A stretch of 64,000 nt of DNA from Kribbella caucasensis (GTDB taxonomy: Bacteria; Actinomycetota; Actinomycetes; Propionibacteriales; Kribbellaceae). Positions 55,159-62,577 of the stretch are shown in pieces. Position 1 is the first letter of the stretch, and each line of letters opens with the position of its first letter. The notes under the pieces were generated by a model that made no database searches, was not told the origin of the DNA, and saw only the letters and a list, made by a program, of their open reading frames with translations. The DNA is taken from positions 1-64,000 of the forward strand of contig NZ_SNWQ01000021.1 of NCBI RefSeq assembly GCF_004361855.1, written 5' to 3'. The translations under genes and the position numbers were made by a program.

Positions 55159-58100
55159 ATGAGAACGAGATCTGGAAAGTGGCGGCTGCTCGCCGCGGTG
55201 CTCGCAAGCTGCCTGGCCCTGACCGCAGCCCCGTTCGACCAGCCGACGGAGGCCGCGGCCGCCGTCCTCGCCGGTCCCAACCTTGCGGCGGGCAAGTCCG
55301 CTTCCGCGAGCAGCAGCACGCAGAACTACGTCGCTGCCAACGTGACCGACGGCAACCAGGCCACCTACTGGGAAAGCGCCAACAACGCGTTCCCGCAGTG
55401 GGTGCAGGTGGATCTCGGCTCGTCCGTGAGCACCAACCAGGTCGTGCTGAAGCTGCCGACCGCGGGCTGGGGCTCGCGTAACCAGACTCTCGTCGTCCAG
55501 GGCAGCACCGACGGCACCAACTTCACCGACCTGTCCCCCTCGGCGTCCCGGGCCTTCGACAATCCGGCCAACACCGCGACGATCGACTACGGCACGGCCA
55601 CCGCGCGGTACCTCCGGATCCAGATCACCGCCAACACCGGCTGGCCCGCGGGTCAGCTGTCCGAGCTCGAGGTCTACGGCCCGGTCACCGGTGACACCCA
55701 GGCTCCCACCGCCCCGGGCAACCTGGCTTTCACCGAACCTGGCACCGGCCAGATCCGGCTCACCTGGACCGCCTCGACCGACAACGTCGGCGTCACCGGG
55801 TACGACATCTACGCGAACAACCAACTCAGGACCAGCGTCGCCGGCACCGCCACGACGTTTACGGACACCCAGCCGGCCAGCACCTCGGTCACGTACTTCG
55901 TCCGCGCGAAGGATGCCGCTGGCAACCAATCGCCGAACAGCAACAGCGTCACCCGAGGAGGCAGCTCCGGTCCCGGCAACAACCTTGCCCTCGGCAAGCC
56001 GATCACCGCATCCGGTTACGTCCACACGTACGTCGCGACGAACGCGAACGACGACAACGTCACGACGTACTGGGAGGGCAACGCCAACCCCGCCACGCTG
56101 ACCACCCAGCTCGGCGCGAACGCGGACCTGAGCTCGATCGTGATCCGGCTCAACCCGGATGCCGCGTGGGGCAACCGCACCCAGACGTTCTCGATCCTCG
56201 GCCGTGAGCAAAGCGCGACCACATTCAGCACCATCGTCGGGTCCGCGGCGTACGAGTTCAGCCCGTCGACCGGCAACCTGGTGACGATCCCGGTCAGCGC
56301 GCGCGTGGCCGACGTACGGCTGAACTTCACCGCCAACACCGGCGCCCCGGCCGGTCAGGTCGCCGAGTTCCAGGTGATGGGCGTCCCCGCGCCGAACCCG
56401 GATCTCACGCTGTCCAACGTGTCCTGGACACCGACGTCCCCGGTCGAGACCGATGCGATCACCTTGCGCGCAACGGTCAACAACACCGGTACCGCGGGCG
56501 CCACGGCGACCGACGTCAACTTCTACCTCGGCGAGACCAAGGTCGGTACGGCGGCTGTCAGCGCGATCGCGGCGGGAGCCTCGACCACCGTCACGGCGAC
56601 GATCGGCACCCGTGACGCCGGCAGCTACTCGCTCAGCGCCAAGGTCGACGAGGCCGGCACCGTCATCGAGCAGAACGACGCGAACAACTCCGCCAACGCC
56701 TCCGGCCCGTTGGTCGTCACCCCGGTCGCCAGCTCCGACCTGATCGCCTCGGCGGTCAACTGGACCCCCGGCAACCCGGCCGCCGGCAACACGGTCACGT
56801 TCTCGGTCGCGATCAAGAACCAGGGCAGCGTCGCCTCGGCCACCGGCGCTCACAACCTCACCCTCACCGTGCTCAACGGAAGCACGGTCGTCCGCACTCT
56901 CACCGGCTCGTACTCCGGAACCATCGCCGCGGGCGCGACCACTCCGGCGGTCAACCTCGGCACGTGGACCGCGGTCAACGGCCGGTACTCCGTCCGCGTG
57001 GTCCTCGCCGACGACGCGAACGAACTGCCGGTGAAGCGCACCAACAACACCAGCGAGCGGCCGTTCTTCGTCGGTCGCGGCGCGAACATGCCGTACGACC
57101 AACTCGAGGCCGAGGACGCGGCGGTCGGCGGCGGAGCCCAGGTGATCGGCCCGAACCGGACCGTCGGCGATCTCGCCGGTGAGGCGTCCGGCCGGCGCGC
57201 GGTCACGCTGAACAGCAACGGCGCTTTCGTCGAGTTCACCACGACGGCGAGCACGAACACGCTCGTCACGCGCTTCTCGATCCCGGACGCTCCGGGCGGC
57301 GGTGGGATCACCTCGTCGATCAACGTCTACGTGAACGGCTCCTTCCACAAGACGTTGCCGCTGACATCGAAGTACGCCTGGCTGTACGGCGCGGAGGCGA
57401 GTCCGGGTAACTCACCGGGTGCGGGACCGGCCCGGCACATCTACGACGAGGCTCAGTTGATGCTCGACTCGACCTTCCCGATCGGGACGAGGATCAAGCT
57501 GCAGAAGGACCCCGGCAACGACACGACGTACGCGATCGACTTCGTCAACACCGAGGAGGCGACGCCGATCGCCAACCCGGGCGCGGGTTTCACGACTCCG
57601 ACCGGTTTCACCCACCAAGACGTGCAGAACGCGCTCGACCGGGTCCGCCAGGACAGTTCGCTCCAGGGCGTCTACCTGCCGCCGGGTGACTACCCGACGT
57701 CGAGCAAGTTCACCGTTTATGGGAAGGCGATCCGCGTGGTCGGCGCCGGTCCGTGGTTCACCAGATTCGTCGCGCCGACGAACCAGGCGAACACCGACGT
57801 CGGATTCGACGCCCAGTCGTCGGCGAACGGATCGTCGTTCAGCGGATTCGCGTACCTCGGCAACTACGACAGCCGCAACGACGGACCGGGCAAGGTGTTC
57901 AACTTCGGCGGTACGTCGAACATGACGATCGACAACATCTGGGTCGAGCACCAGATGTGCCTGTACTGGGGCGCGAACACCGACAACTCGGTGATCAAGA
58001 ACTCGCGGATCCGGAATCTGTTTGCCGACGGCATCAACATGACGAACGGGTCGTCCGGCAACACGGTCAGCAACAACGATGCCCGATCCACCGGTGACGA

Positions 58101-58746
58101 CAGCTTCGCGCTCTTCAACGCCACCGACAACGGCGGCGGCGAGGTCCGGGACAACGTGTTCGAGAACCTCTCGTCCACACTGACCTGGCGGGCGGCCGGC
58201 TTCGCGGTGTACGGCGGCACCAACAACATCTTCCGCAACCTGTACGTCGCGGACACGTTGGTGTACTCCGGGATCACGATCAGCTCACTCGACTTCGGCA
58301 TCCCGATGAACGGCTTCGGCGCCACCCCGCCGACGAGGTTCGAGAACGTCTCCGTGGTTCGCGCGGGTGGGCATTTCTGGGGAGCGCAGACGTTCCCCGG
58401 CATCTGGATCTACTCGGCCACGAAGATCTTCCAGGGCATCCGCGTAAGCGACGTGGACATCGTCGACCCGACGTACCACGGCATCATGTTCCAGACCGAC
58501 TACGTGGGCGGCCAGCCGTTGTTCCCGGTCGCCGACACCATCTTCACCAACGTCGCCATCTCCGGCGCGCGCAAATCCGGCGACGCCTACGACGCCAAGT
58601 CCGGCTTCGGCATCTGGGCCAACGAACTCCCCGAACCAGGCGAAGGCCCAGCCCGAGGCGCCGCCACCTTCAACAACCTAACCCTCACCAACAACGCAGT
58701 AGACATCCAAAACACCACCACAACCTTCACCCTCACCCGCAACTAG
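55159..58746 (+). CDS. Secreted multidomain GH87 alpha-1,3-glucanase (mycodextranase/mutanase type)
   Basis: The 1195-residue protein has a signal peptide (core LLAAVLASCLALTAAPF). Domain order: F5/8C-CBM32-like (about 39-175), FnIII (179-270), second discoidin-like (272-410), two CARDB modules (413-520, 524-635), CBM6/35-like (643-795), and a right-handed beta-helix catalytic domain (810-1195). The catalytic set of GH87 is three Asp, one followed 23 residues later by an adjacent pair. Here Asp957 (FADGINMTNG) is followed by Asp980-Asp981 (STGDDSFALF), exactly that spacing. It would digest alpha-1,3-glucan, as in fungal walls or dental-type mutan. The ATG has GGAGAGG 11 bases upstream. A strong terminator follows. 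Confidence 0.85.
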   Translation: MRTRSGKWRLLAAVLASCLALTAAPFDQPTEAAAAVLAGPNLAAGKSASASSSTQNYVAANVTDGNQATYWESANNAFPQWVQVDLGSSVSTNQVVLKLPTAGWGSRNQTLVVQGSTDGTNFTDLSPSASRAFDNPANTATIDYGTATARYLRIQITANTGWPAGQLSELEVYGPVTGDTQAPTAPGNLAFTEPGTGQIRLTWTASTDNVGVTGYDIYANNQLRTSVAGTATTFTDTQPASTSVTYFVRAKDAAGNQSPNSNSVTRGGSSGPGNNLALGKPITASGYVHTYVATNANDDNVTTYWEGNANPATLTTQLGANADLSSIVIRLNPDAAWGNRTQTFSILGREQSATTFSTIVGSAAYEFSPSTGNLVTIPVSARVADVRLNFTANTGAPAGQVAEFQVMGVPAPNPDLTLSNVSWTPTSPVETDAITLRATVNNTGTAGATATDVNFYLGETKVGTAAVSAIAAGASTTVTATIGTRDAGSYSLSAKVDEAGTVIEQNDANNSANASGPLVVTPVASSDLIASAVNWTPGNPAAGNTVTFSVAIKNQGSVASATGAHNLTLTVLNGSTVVRTLTGSYSGTIAAGATTPAVNLGTWTAVNGRYSVRVVLADDANELPVKRTNNTSERPFFVGRGANMPYDQLEAEDAAVGGGAQVIGPNRTVGDLAGEASGRRAVTLNSNGAFVEFTTTASTNTLVTRFSIPDAPGGGGITSSINVYVNGSFHKTLPLTSKYAWLYGAEASPGNSPGAGPARHIYDEAQLMLDSTFPIGTRIKLQKDPGNDTTYAIDFVNTEEATPIANPGAGFTTPTGFTHQDVQNALDRVRQDSSLQGVYLPPGDYPTSSKFTVYGKAIRVVGAGPWFTRFVAPTNQANTDVGFDAQSSANGSSFSGFAYLGNYDSRNDGPGKVFNFGGTSNMTIDNIWVEHQMCLYWGANTDNSVIKNSRIRNLFADGINMTNGSSGNTVSNNDARSTGDDSFALFNATDNGGGEVRDNVFENLSSTLTWRAAGFAVYGGTNNIFRNLYVADTLVYSGITISSLDFGIPMNGFGATPPTRFENVSVVRAGGHFWGAQTFPGIWIYSATKIFQGIRVSDVDIVDPTYHGIMFQTDYVGGQPLFPVADTIFTNVAISGARKSGDAYDAKSGFGIWANELPEPGEGPARGAATFNNLTLTNNAVDIQNTTTTFTLTRN

Positions 58747-58756
58747 CCCCTCAACC

Positions 58757-58798
58757 AAGGACGGCCCGCCAGAGCACTCGCTCCAACGGGCCGTCCTT
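58757..58798 (+). terminator. 12-bp hairpin terminator after the glucanase gene
   Basis: AAGGACGGCCCG (58757-58768) and its exact complement (58787-58798) enclose an 18-base loop, starting 10 bases after the stop codon. This is a convincing terminator despite the lack of a T-run. Confidence 0.8.
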
Positions 58799-58883
58799 GC
58801 GCGAACCCGGCTCGTCCACCGTCCGGAGGGCTGCCGGGTCCACTTCCTAAGGACTCCTGTCCCAGGCACTCTCAACGTTATCC
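58799..58883 (+). repeat. Structured direct repeat, left copy
   Basis: A segment of about 48 bases (58799-58846), nearly identical to 59530-59578, contains the inverted arms ACCCGGC and GCCGGGT. It is followed by a small hairpin built from GGAC/GTCC. Similarity fades after about 85 bases. It begins at the base after the terminator and lies upstream of the small ORF at 59014. Confidence 0.75.
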
Positions 58884-59013
58884 ACCAGCAAACCCTTGCC
58901 TGAGGGCATTTCCAGATCTGCCCCCGACTGCCCGACGCTGCCCCCGTGTTCCAGCCGAATAGCCTCAATCGACCGTGCGAAGGTCTCACCTTGCCACTCC
59001 AGAGGGCGGGGAA

Positions 59014-59526
59014 ATGCCGATCCACGTGTTCGTCGACGAGAACAAATCCAGGGGTCTCCTGATGGCCGCGGCCCGCTGTCCATCAGGCGAGGTCGCGGTC
59101 CATCGGAAGGCGCTTCGCGGTCTCCTGCTGCCCGGGCAGGAACGCCTGCATTTCAACCACGAGACAGATGCCCGACGTAAGCAGATCATCCAGGTGATCG
59201 CCGACTTCCATCTGCTGGTGGATGTCTACCAGGCGGATCGGGACACGTGGGCCGACCGACGCCGATGTCTGGAGGCAGTCGTGCGGGACACGGCGGGGAT
59301 GGCAGAACGCTTGGTGGTCGAACGAGAAGAGTCAACCTACGACCACGACCAACGGACGCTGCACGCCGCGTGTCAGCGTTTCAAGTGCTTCGACCTGCGT
59401 TGGGAGCTGATGGTGCCGAAGCTGGATCCGCTGCTGTGGGTGCCCGATGCCATCGCCTGGACGTGGAGACGAGGCGGAAGCTGGCGTCGCTCAGTCGAAC
59501 GCTTCTGTCAGGTGCGGGCACTCTGA
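59014..59526 (+). CDS. Hypothetical protein framed by direct repeats
   Basis: This 170-residue protein begins MPIHVFVDENKSRGLLMAA, has a central helix with RRKQIIQVIADFHLLVDVYQ, and ends WVPDAIAWTWRRGGSWRR. The early V-D-E strand and late P-D-A-I-A-W segment recall the RNase-H-like DUF3800 group, but I cannot confirm it. GGGGA lies directly before the ATG. The gene is bracketed by two copies of a 50-base structured repeat, about 730 bases apart, which suggests a mobile or duplicated unit. Confidence 0.55.
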   Translation: MPIHVFVDENKSRGLLMAAARCPSGEVAVHRKALRGLLLPGQERLHFNHETDARRKQIIQVIADFHLLVDVYQADRDTWADRRRCLEAVVRDTAGMAERLVVEREESTYDHDQRTLHAACQRFKCFDLRWELMVPKLDPLLWVPDAIAWTWRRGGSWRRSVERFCQVRAL

Positions 59527-59529
59527 AAA

Positions 59530-59616
59530 GCGCGAGACCCGGCTCGTCCACCGTCCGGTAGGCTGCCGGGTCCACTTCAAGGGGACTCTTCTGTCCCCAA
59601 GCAGTCACAACCTTAC
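59530..59616 (+). repeat. Structured direct repeat, right copy
   Basis: This is the second copy of the repeat at 58799. The outer arms ACCCGGC and GCCGGGT are conserved. The following hairpin is stronger here, GGGGAC and GTCCCC around TCTTCT. It starts 3 bases after the stop of the framed ORF and may also terminate its transcript. Confidence 0.75.
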
Positions 59617-60230
59617 CCGCTGATTCGGGGTGATGTCTGGGTTTTTGTGGGGCAGATGGGATCTGCCCTGATCTGCCCTGGGGTGGTTAGGAGGCGGTGG
59701 GCGGTGGGGGTTAGGGAGTGGAGGGCGGTGCCGTTGGTTCGGTGGGTGGTTAGGAGGCCGGCGTTGCGGAGTACTTGGGCGTGTTCGGAGGCGGAGGCCA
59801 GGGAGATGCCGGTGCGGCGGGCCAATTGGGTGGTGGTAGCGGACGAGGTGAGGGCTCGGAGTACGGAGGCTCGGGTGCGGCCGACGAGATCGGCCAAGGC
59901 ATCCGTGTCAGCCAGGTCATCGGCGAGGGCGTCCATGGGGAACTCCGAGCAAGGGTAGACGAGGACGGGGCGGCGGTCCGGGGCATCCAAGGCCAGGCAT
60001 TCCGCGGTGAGCGGCGACGGGTAGAGCCGGAGACCACGGCCGCGCAGCTGGACGTCGTACGACGAGGCGCCGTAGACCGTCAGGACGGGCGCCCGCGACT
60101 TCACAGCCGCAACCGTGGTCGCCGACTCGCAACCGGGTACGCCGAACTCGACCCCGACCACGATCGCCCGAGACCGAGACCGAGACCGCCTCCTCTGGGT
60201 CAACAGCCAACTGGACGTCGCCCCCGGCAC
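59613..60230 (-). pseudogene. ArsR-type winged-helix regulator, probably 5'-truncated
   Basis: The C-terminal 75 residues of this open frame are a clear ArsR-like winged helix (LVGRTRASVLRAL; TTTQLARRTGISLASASEHAQVLRNAGLL), preceded by GRGLRLYPSPLT and VLVYPCSEFP, which in related actinobacterial proteins of about 320 residues lie late in the chain. The first 45 or so residues are arginine/serine-rich and antisense to the tail of another gene (60075-60270), so they look spurious. I read this as a gene that lost its first half at a junction near 60075-60110. An intact short regulator is the alternative. Confidence 0.5.
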
Positions 60231-60270
60231 CCCGCCTTACACAGTCACCGTGGTCCCCAGCCTGCGCTGA
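60075..60270 (+). pseudogene. Possible 3' remnant of an unrelated gene
   Basis: A rightward frame opens after TAG 60072-60074 and reads a plausible protein end (FTAATVVADSQPGTPNSTP, then DRLLWVNSQLDVAPGTPPY and VTVVPSLR) up to TGA 60268-60270. It has no start codon context or ribosome site. Codon use looks coding. It faces the truncated regulator, which supports a rearrangement junction between two broken genes. Confidence 0.35.
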
Positions 60271-60696
60271 TCAGAGGTCGGCGGACAGGTTGTAGAGGAC
60301 TTCGCCGGCCTCCGTGACCAGGGCTCGGTCGGCGTCGGAGAGTTGGGCCAGGATGGTGGCGAGGGCTTCGGTGGCGTCGGTGCGGACGTGTTTGACCATG
60401 TCTGTGCCGTCTTCGGTGAGGACTACGGCGGTGGCTCGGCCGTCGGCGGAGTCTGGTTGGCGGCGGACCAGGCCGGCCGCTTCGAGAGTCGCCACCGTTG
60501 TCGTCGCGGTGGGCTGGGAACACGGGACGCGCGCGGCGATGGTTCCGATCCGCATCGGCTGGGACTCGGCGATCATCAGCAGCGTGATGAACTGCGTCGG
60601 GTGCAACGAGGTCGTCATCGCACTCCGGCGCAGATGGCGGACGATCCGGTGCATCGCCACCATCAGGTGAACTGCTTTCTCGTCCAGCGCGACCAC
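60271..60696 (-). CDS. MarR-family transcriptional regulator
   Basis: The 141-residue winged helix has the MarR order: helix LHPTQFITLLMIAES, recognition region MRIGTIAARVPCSQPTATTTVATLEAAGLV, wing RRQPDSADGRATAVVLTEDG, and dimer helices at both ends. It probably represses a neighbouring gene or itself on ligand binding. The GTG start has no strong ribosome site. It sits 16 bases after the NAD(P)-binding protein gene in the same direction, so the two may be co-transcribed. Confidence 0.85.
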   Translation of the reverse strand: MVALDEKAVHLMVAMHRIVRHLRRSAMTTSLHPTQFITLLMIAESQPMRIGTIAARVPCSQPTATTTVATLEAAGLVRRQPDSADGRATAVVLTEDGTDMVKHVRTDATEALATILAQLSDADRALVTEAGEVLYNLSADL

Positions 60697-60712
60697 CCCG
60701 TCACGTCGGTGC

Positions 60713-61327
60713 CTATCCAGTCATCGTGCCACTGGAGACGCCGAGCAGGGTGCGATGGTGACGCGGGTCGTCGATTTCGTCGAGTACGGCGATCGCCAGG
60801 TCGGCGTACGAGATGCGCAGCCCCGCGTCGGCCGGAGTGAGCCGATAACTGCCTACCCGAGCTGGGTTCTCGTGGTCGAAATCGCCGGACGGGGCGATCG
60901 AGACCCAGTCGAGGTCGGAGCTGTTGAAGACCTCGACAGCAGAGGCGTGGGCGAGGGAGAAACCTCGGTACGCCTGCGGATAGCCCGGGCTGTCCATCAG
61001 CAGCTCTCCGGACGCCATTGGCAGGATCGATGCCAGCCCAACCCAGACCAGGCGGCGCCCGTTCACACCAGACGCGAGTGCTCCCGCGGCAGCGCGAAAG
61101 AAGTCCGATGAACCAGGGTCGTAGACGGCGGCAACGACCGCATCCGCCTCCCCCGCGATCCGTTCGACATCGGCGACCGAGGTGACATCACCTGCGACGC
61201 CGGCGAGATCCTCGTGATCGGCTGGGTTACGAACGACGGGAACGACCTGATGCCCGCGACGAAGGGCCTCGGCCACGACAGCACGACCGGCGCGCCCACC
61301 GGCGCCGAAGACAGCGATTTTGCTCAT
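60713..61327 (-). CDS. NAD(P)-binding atypical SDR/NmrA-like oxidoreductase
   Basis: This 204-residue protein has a Rossmann start (SKIAVFGAGGRAGRAVVAEALRRGH), the motif GDVTSVADVERIAGEADAVV, and an ending typical of YwnB/BVR-B-like reductases (SYADLAIAVLDEIDDPRHHR). No classic Y-x-x-x-K is evident, as usual for the atypical group. The ATG at 61327 has TACGGT 7 bases upstream, indicating a leaderless mRNA. It is divergent from an HxlR regulator 57 bases away that probably controls it. Confidence 0.82.
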   Translation of the reverse strand: MSKIAVFGAGGRAGRAVVAEALRRGHQVVPVVRNPADHEDLAGVAGDVTSVADVERIAGEADAVVAAVYDPGSSDFFRAAAGALASGVNGRRLVWVGLASILPMASGELLMDSPGYPQAYRGFSLAHASAVEVFNSSDLDWVSIAPSGDFDHENPARVGSYRLTPADAGLRISYADLAIAVLDEIDDPRHHRTLLGVSSGTMTG

Positions 61328-61334
61328 GGCGAAG

Positions 61335-61378
61335 ACCGTAGAAGCAGGCCCGGTATCCGAACGGGTACTGGCTACCCT
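61335..61378. promoter_or_regulatory. Two divergent promoters for leaderless genes
   Basis: TACGGT on the minus strand (61335-61340) serves the oxidoreductase gene with 7 bases to its ATG. TACCCT on the plus strand (61373-61378) serves the HxlR gene with 6 bases to its ATG. The two share 57 bases, so one bound regulator could block both. Confidence 0.5.
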
Positions 61379-61384
61379 GTCCCA

Positions 61385-61738
61385 ATGGAGCCGTTGCGCG
61401 CGGACATGTTCGAGGAGATCTGCCCGTCCTCGCTGAACCCCTTCCGGTTCGGCCGGGACAAGTGGGCCGCACTGGTGATCCGTTGCCTGGAGGACGGCCC
61501 CCGCCGGTACTCCGAACTCCGCGTCCCCCTGCACCGGGTCACGCCCAAGATGCTGACCCAGTCCCTGCGTTCACTGGAGCAGGACGGCCTGATCAGCCGC
61601 ACCGAGTACGCCGTACCGGTGCGCCGCGTCTTCTACGAGCTGACCCCGCTCGGGCGCAGCCTGCTCGAGCCACTTCGCATCGCCTGCGAGTGGACCGCCG
61701 ACCACTGGGACGAACTCCTGGACGCCCGCGAGGCCTGA
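61385..61738 (+). CDS. HxlR-family transcriptional regulator
   Basis: The 117-residue HxlR winged helix has RFGRDKWAALVIRCLEDGPRRYSELRVPL, then VTPKMLTQSLRSLEQDGLISRTEY and a C-terminal dimer helix. The usual early cysteine is present (EEICPSS). The divergent NAD(P)-binding gene is the likely target, a frequent pairing. The ATG lies 6 bases after TACCCT and has no ribosome site. Confidence 0.88.
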   Translation: MEPLRADMFEEICPSSLNPFRFGRDKWAALVIRCLEDGPRRYSELRVPLHRVTPKMLTQSLRSLEQDGLISRTEYAVPVRRVFYELTPLGRSLLEPLRIACEWTADHWDELLDAREA

Positions 61739-61744
61739 CCCTCG

Positions 61745-61750
61745 TAGACT
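61745..61750 (+). promoter_or_regulatory. -10 box for a leaderless MarR-type regulator mRNA
   Basis: TAGACT lies 7 bases before GTG 61758, which has no ribosome site. The box is just beyond the HxlR stop codon (61736-61738), so the gene has its own promoter. Confidence 0.45.
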
Positions 61751-61757
61751 CGCGGCC

Positions 61758-62201
61758 GTGGACGAACAAGCGCCGAGCGTGCTCAAGGAGACGCCGAGCT
61801 GGTTGCTGACGCAGAGTGCGATGCACGCGCAGCGGATCGTCAGCGAGATGTTCGGCGTCGGCGGGGCACGCGGGTACCACTACCGCCTGCTCGCGACGCT
61901 GGCCGAGTTCGGCCCGGCCAGCCAGGCCTCCCTCGGCCGCCGGACCGGAATCGACCGAAGTGACGTCGTCGCGGCGATCAACGAGCTGGCCGCGGACGGC
62001 TATCTCGACCGTTCGCCCGATCCCGACGACGGCCGGCGCAACATCATCACCCTCACGGCGGCCGGCAAGCGCCAGCACAAACGCCTCGCCGAGCTGGTCC
62101 GCAAGGCCCAGGACGAGATCTTCGCCCCGCTGTCGGCCACCGAACGCGACCAGCTCACCAAACTCCTGACCAAGGTCCTCACTCACCACCGATCCAGCTG
62201 A
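61758..62201 (+). CDS. MarR-family transcriptional regulator
   Basis: The 147-residue protein has the MarR layout: dimer helix TPSWLLTQSAMHAQRIVSEM, YHYRLLATLAEFGPASQASLGRRTGIDRSDVVAAINELAADGYL, wing RSPDPDDGRRNIITLTAAG, and C-terminal helix. There is no redox cysteine. No divergent partner exists; it may regulate the DUF4331 operon 81 bases downstream or a distant gene. Confidence 0.86.
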   Translation: MDEQAPSVLKETPSWLLTQSAMHAQRIVSEMFGVGGARGYHYRLLATLAEFGPASQASLGRRTGIDRSDVVAAINELAADGYLDRSPDPDDGRRNIITLTAAGKRQHKRLAELVRKAQDEIFAPLSATERDQLTKLLTKVLTHHRSS

Positions 62202-62282
62202 CCCATCCGACCCCATCGGCGCTCCGAATGCGTCTGCGGGGGGCCGACTTGGCGCCTCACGGGGACGACGGAAGGATGAGTC

Positions 62283-62567
62283 ATGAGTGAAGCCAGTCGT
62301 CGCGGCTTTCTGGTGATCGCCGGCACGGGGGCCGCGGCCACCGTGGGCGCCGCGGTCGCCGGGACGCAGTACTTGCTGGACAACGACAAGAACGAGTTGC
62401 AGCCGAAGGTGCAGGATCTGAGCGCCGCCGACCTGGCCAGCGCCGAGTCGTTCGTGGTGCACGTGAAGGACGTCAGGACCGGGCAGCTTGCCATCCTGGT
62501 CGACCAGCGCGAGGTGCTCGTCACCGATCGCGAACTCGCCGCCCGCCTCGCCAACGCGACCAGCTGA
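62283..62567 (+). CDS. Small Tat-type exported protein ahead of the DUF4331 gene
   Basis: The 94-residue protein starts MSEASRRGFLVIAGTGAAAT, a twin-arginine-like signal with a hydrophobic alanine/glycine segment, followed by about 60 residues beginning LDNDKNELQPKVQDLS. It may be tethered by its uncleaved N-terminus. The ATG has GGAAGGA upstream. The DUF4331 gene begins 10 bases after the stop, so the two are probably one operon. I do not recognise the mature part. Confidence 0.68.
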   Translation: MSEASRRGFLVIAGTGAAATVGAAVAGTQYLLDNDKNELQPKVQDLSAADLASAESFVVHVKDVRTGQLAILVDQREVLVTDRELAARLANATS

Positions 62568-62577
62568 GGGGCCGGCC

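Noticed and set aside
54922..57348. An 808-codon leftward open frame
   Set aside because: It runs antisense across the flavoprotein and glucanase genes and is dominated by R, G, V and D, with no domain.
58757..59616. Repeats around the small ORF as a CRISPR array
   Set aside because: There are only two copies about 730 bases apart with a gene between them, and no cas genes.
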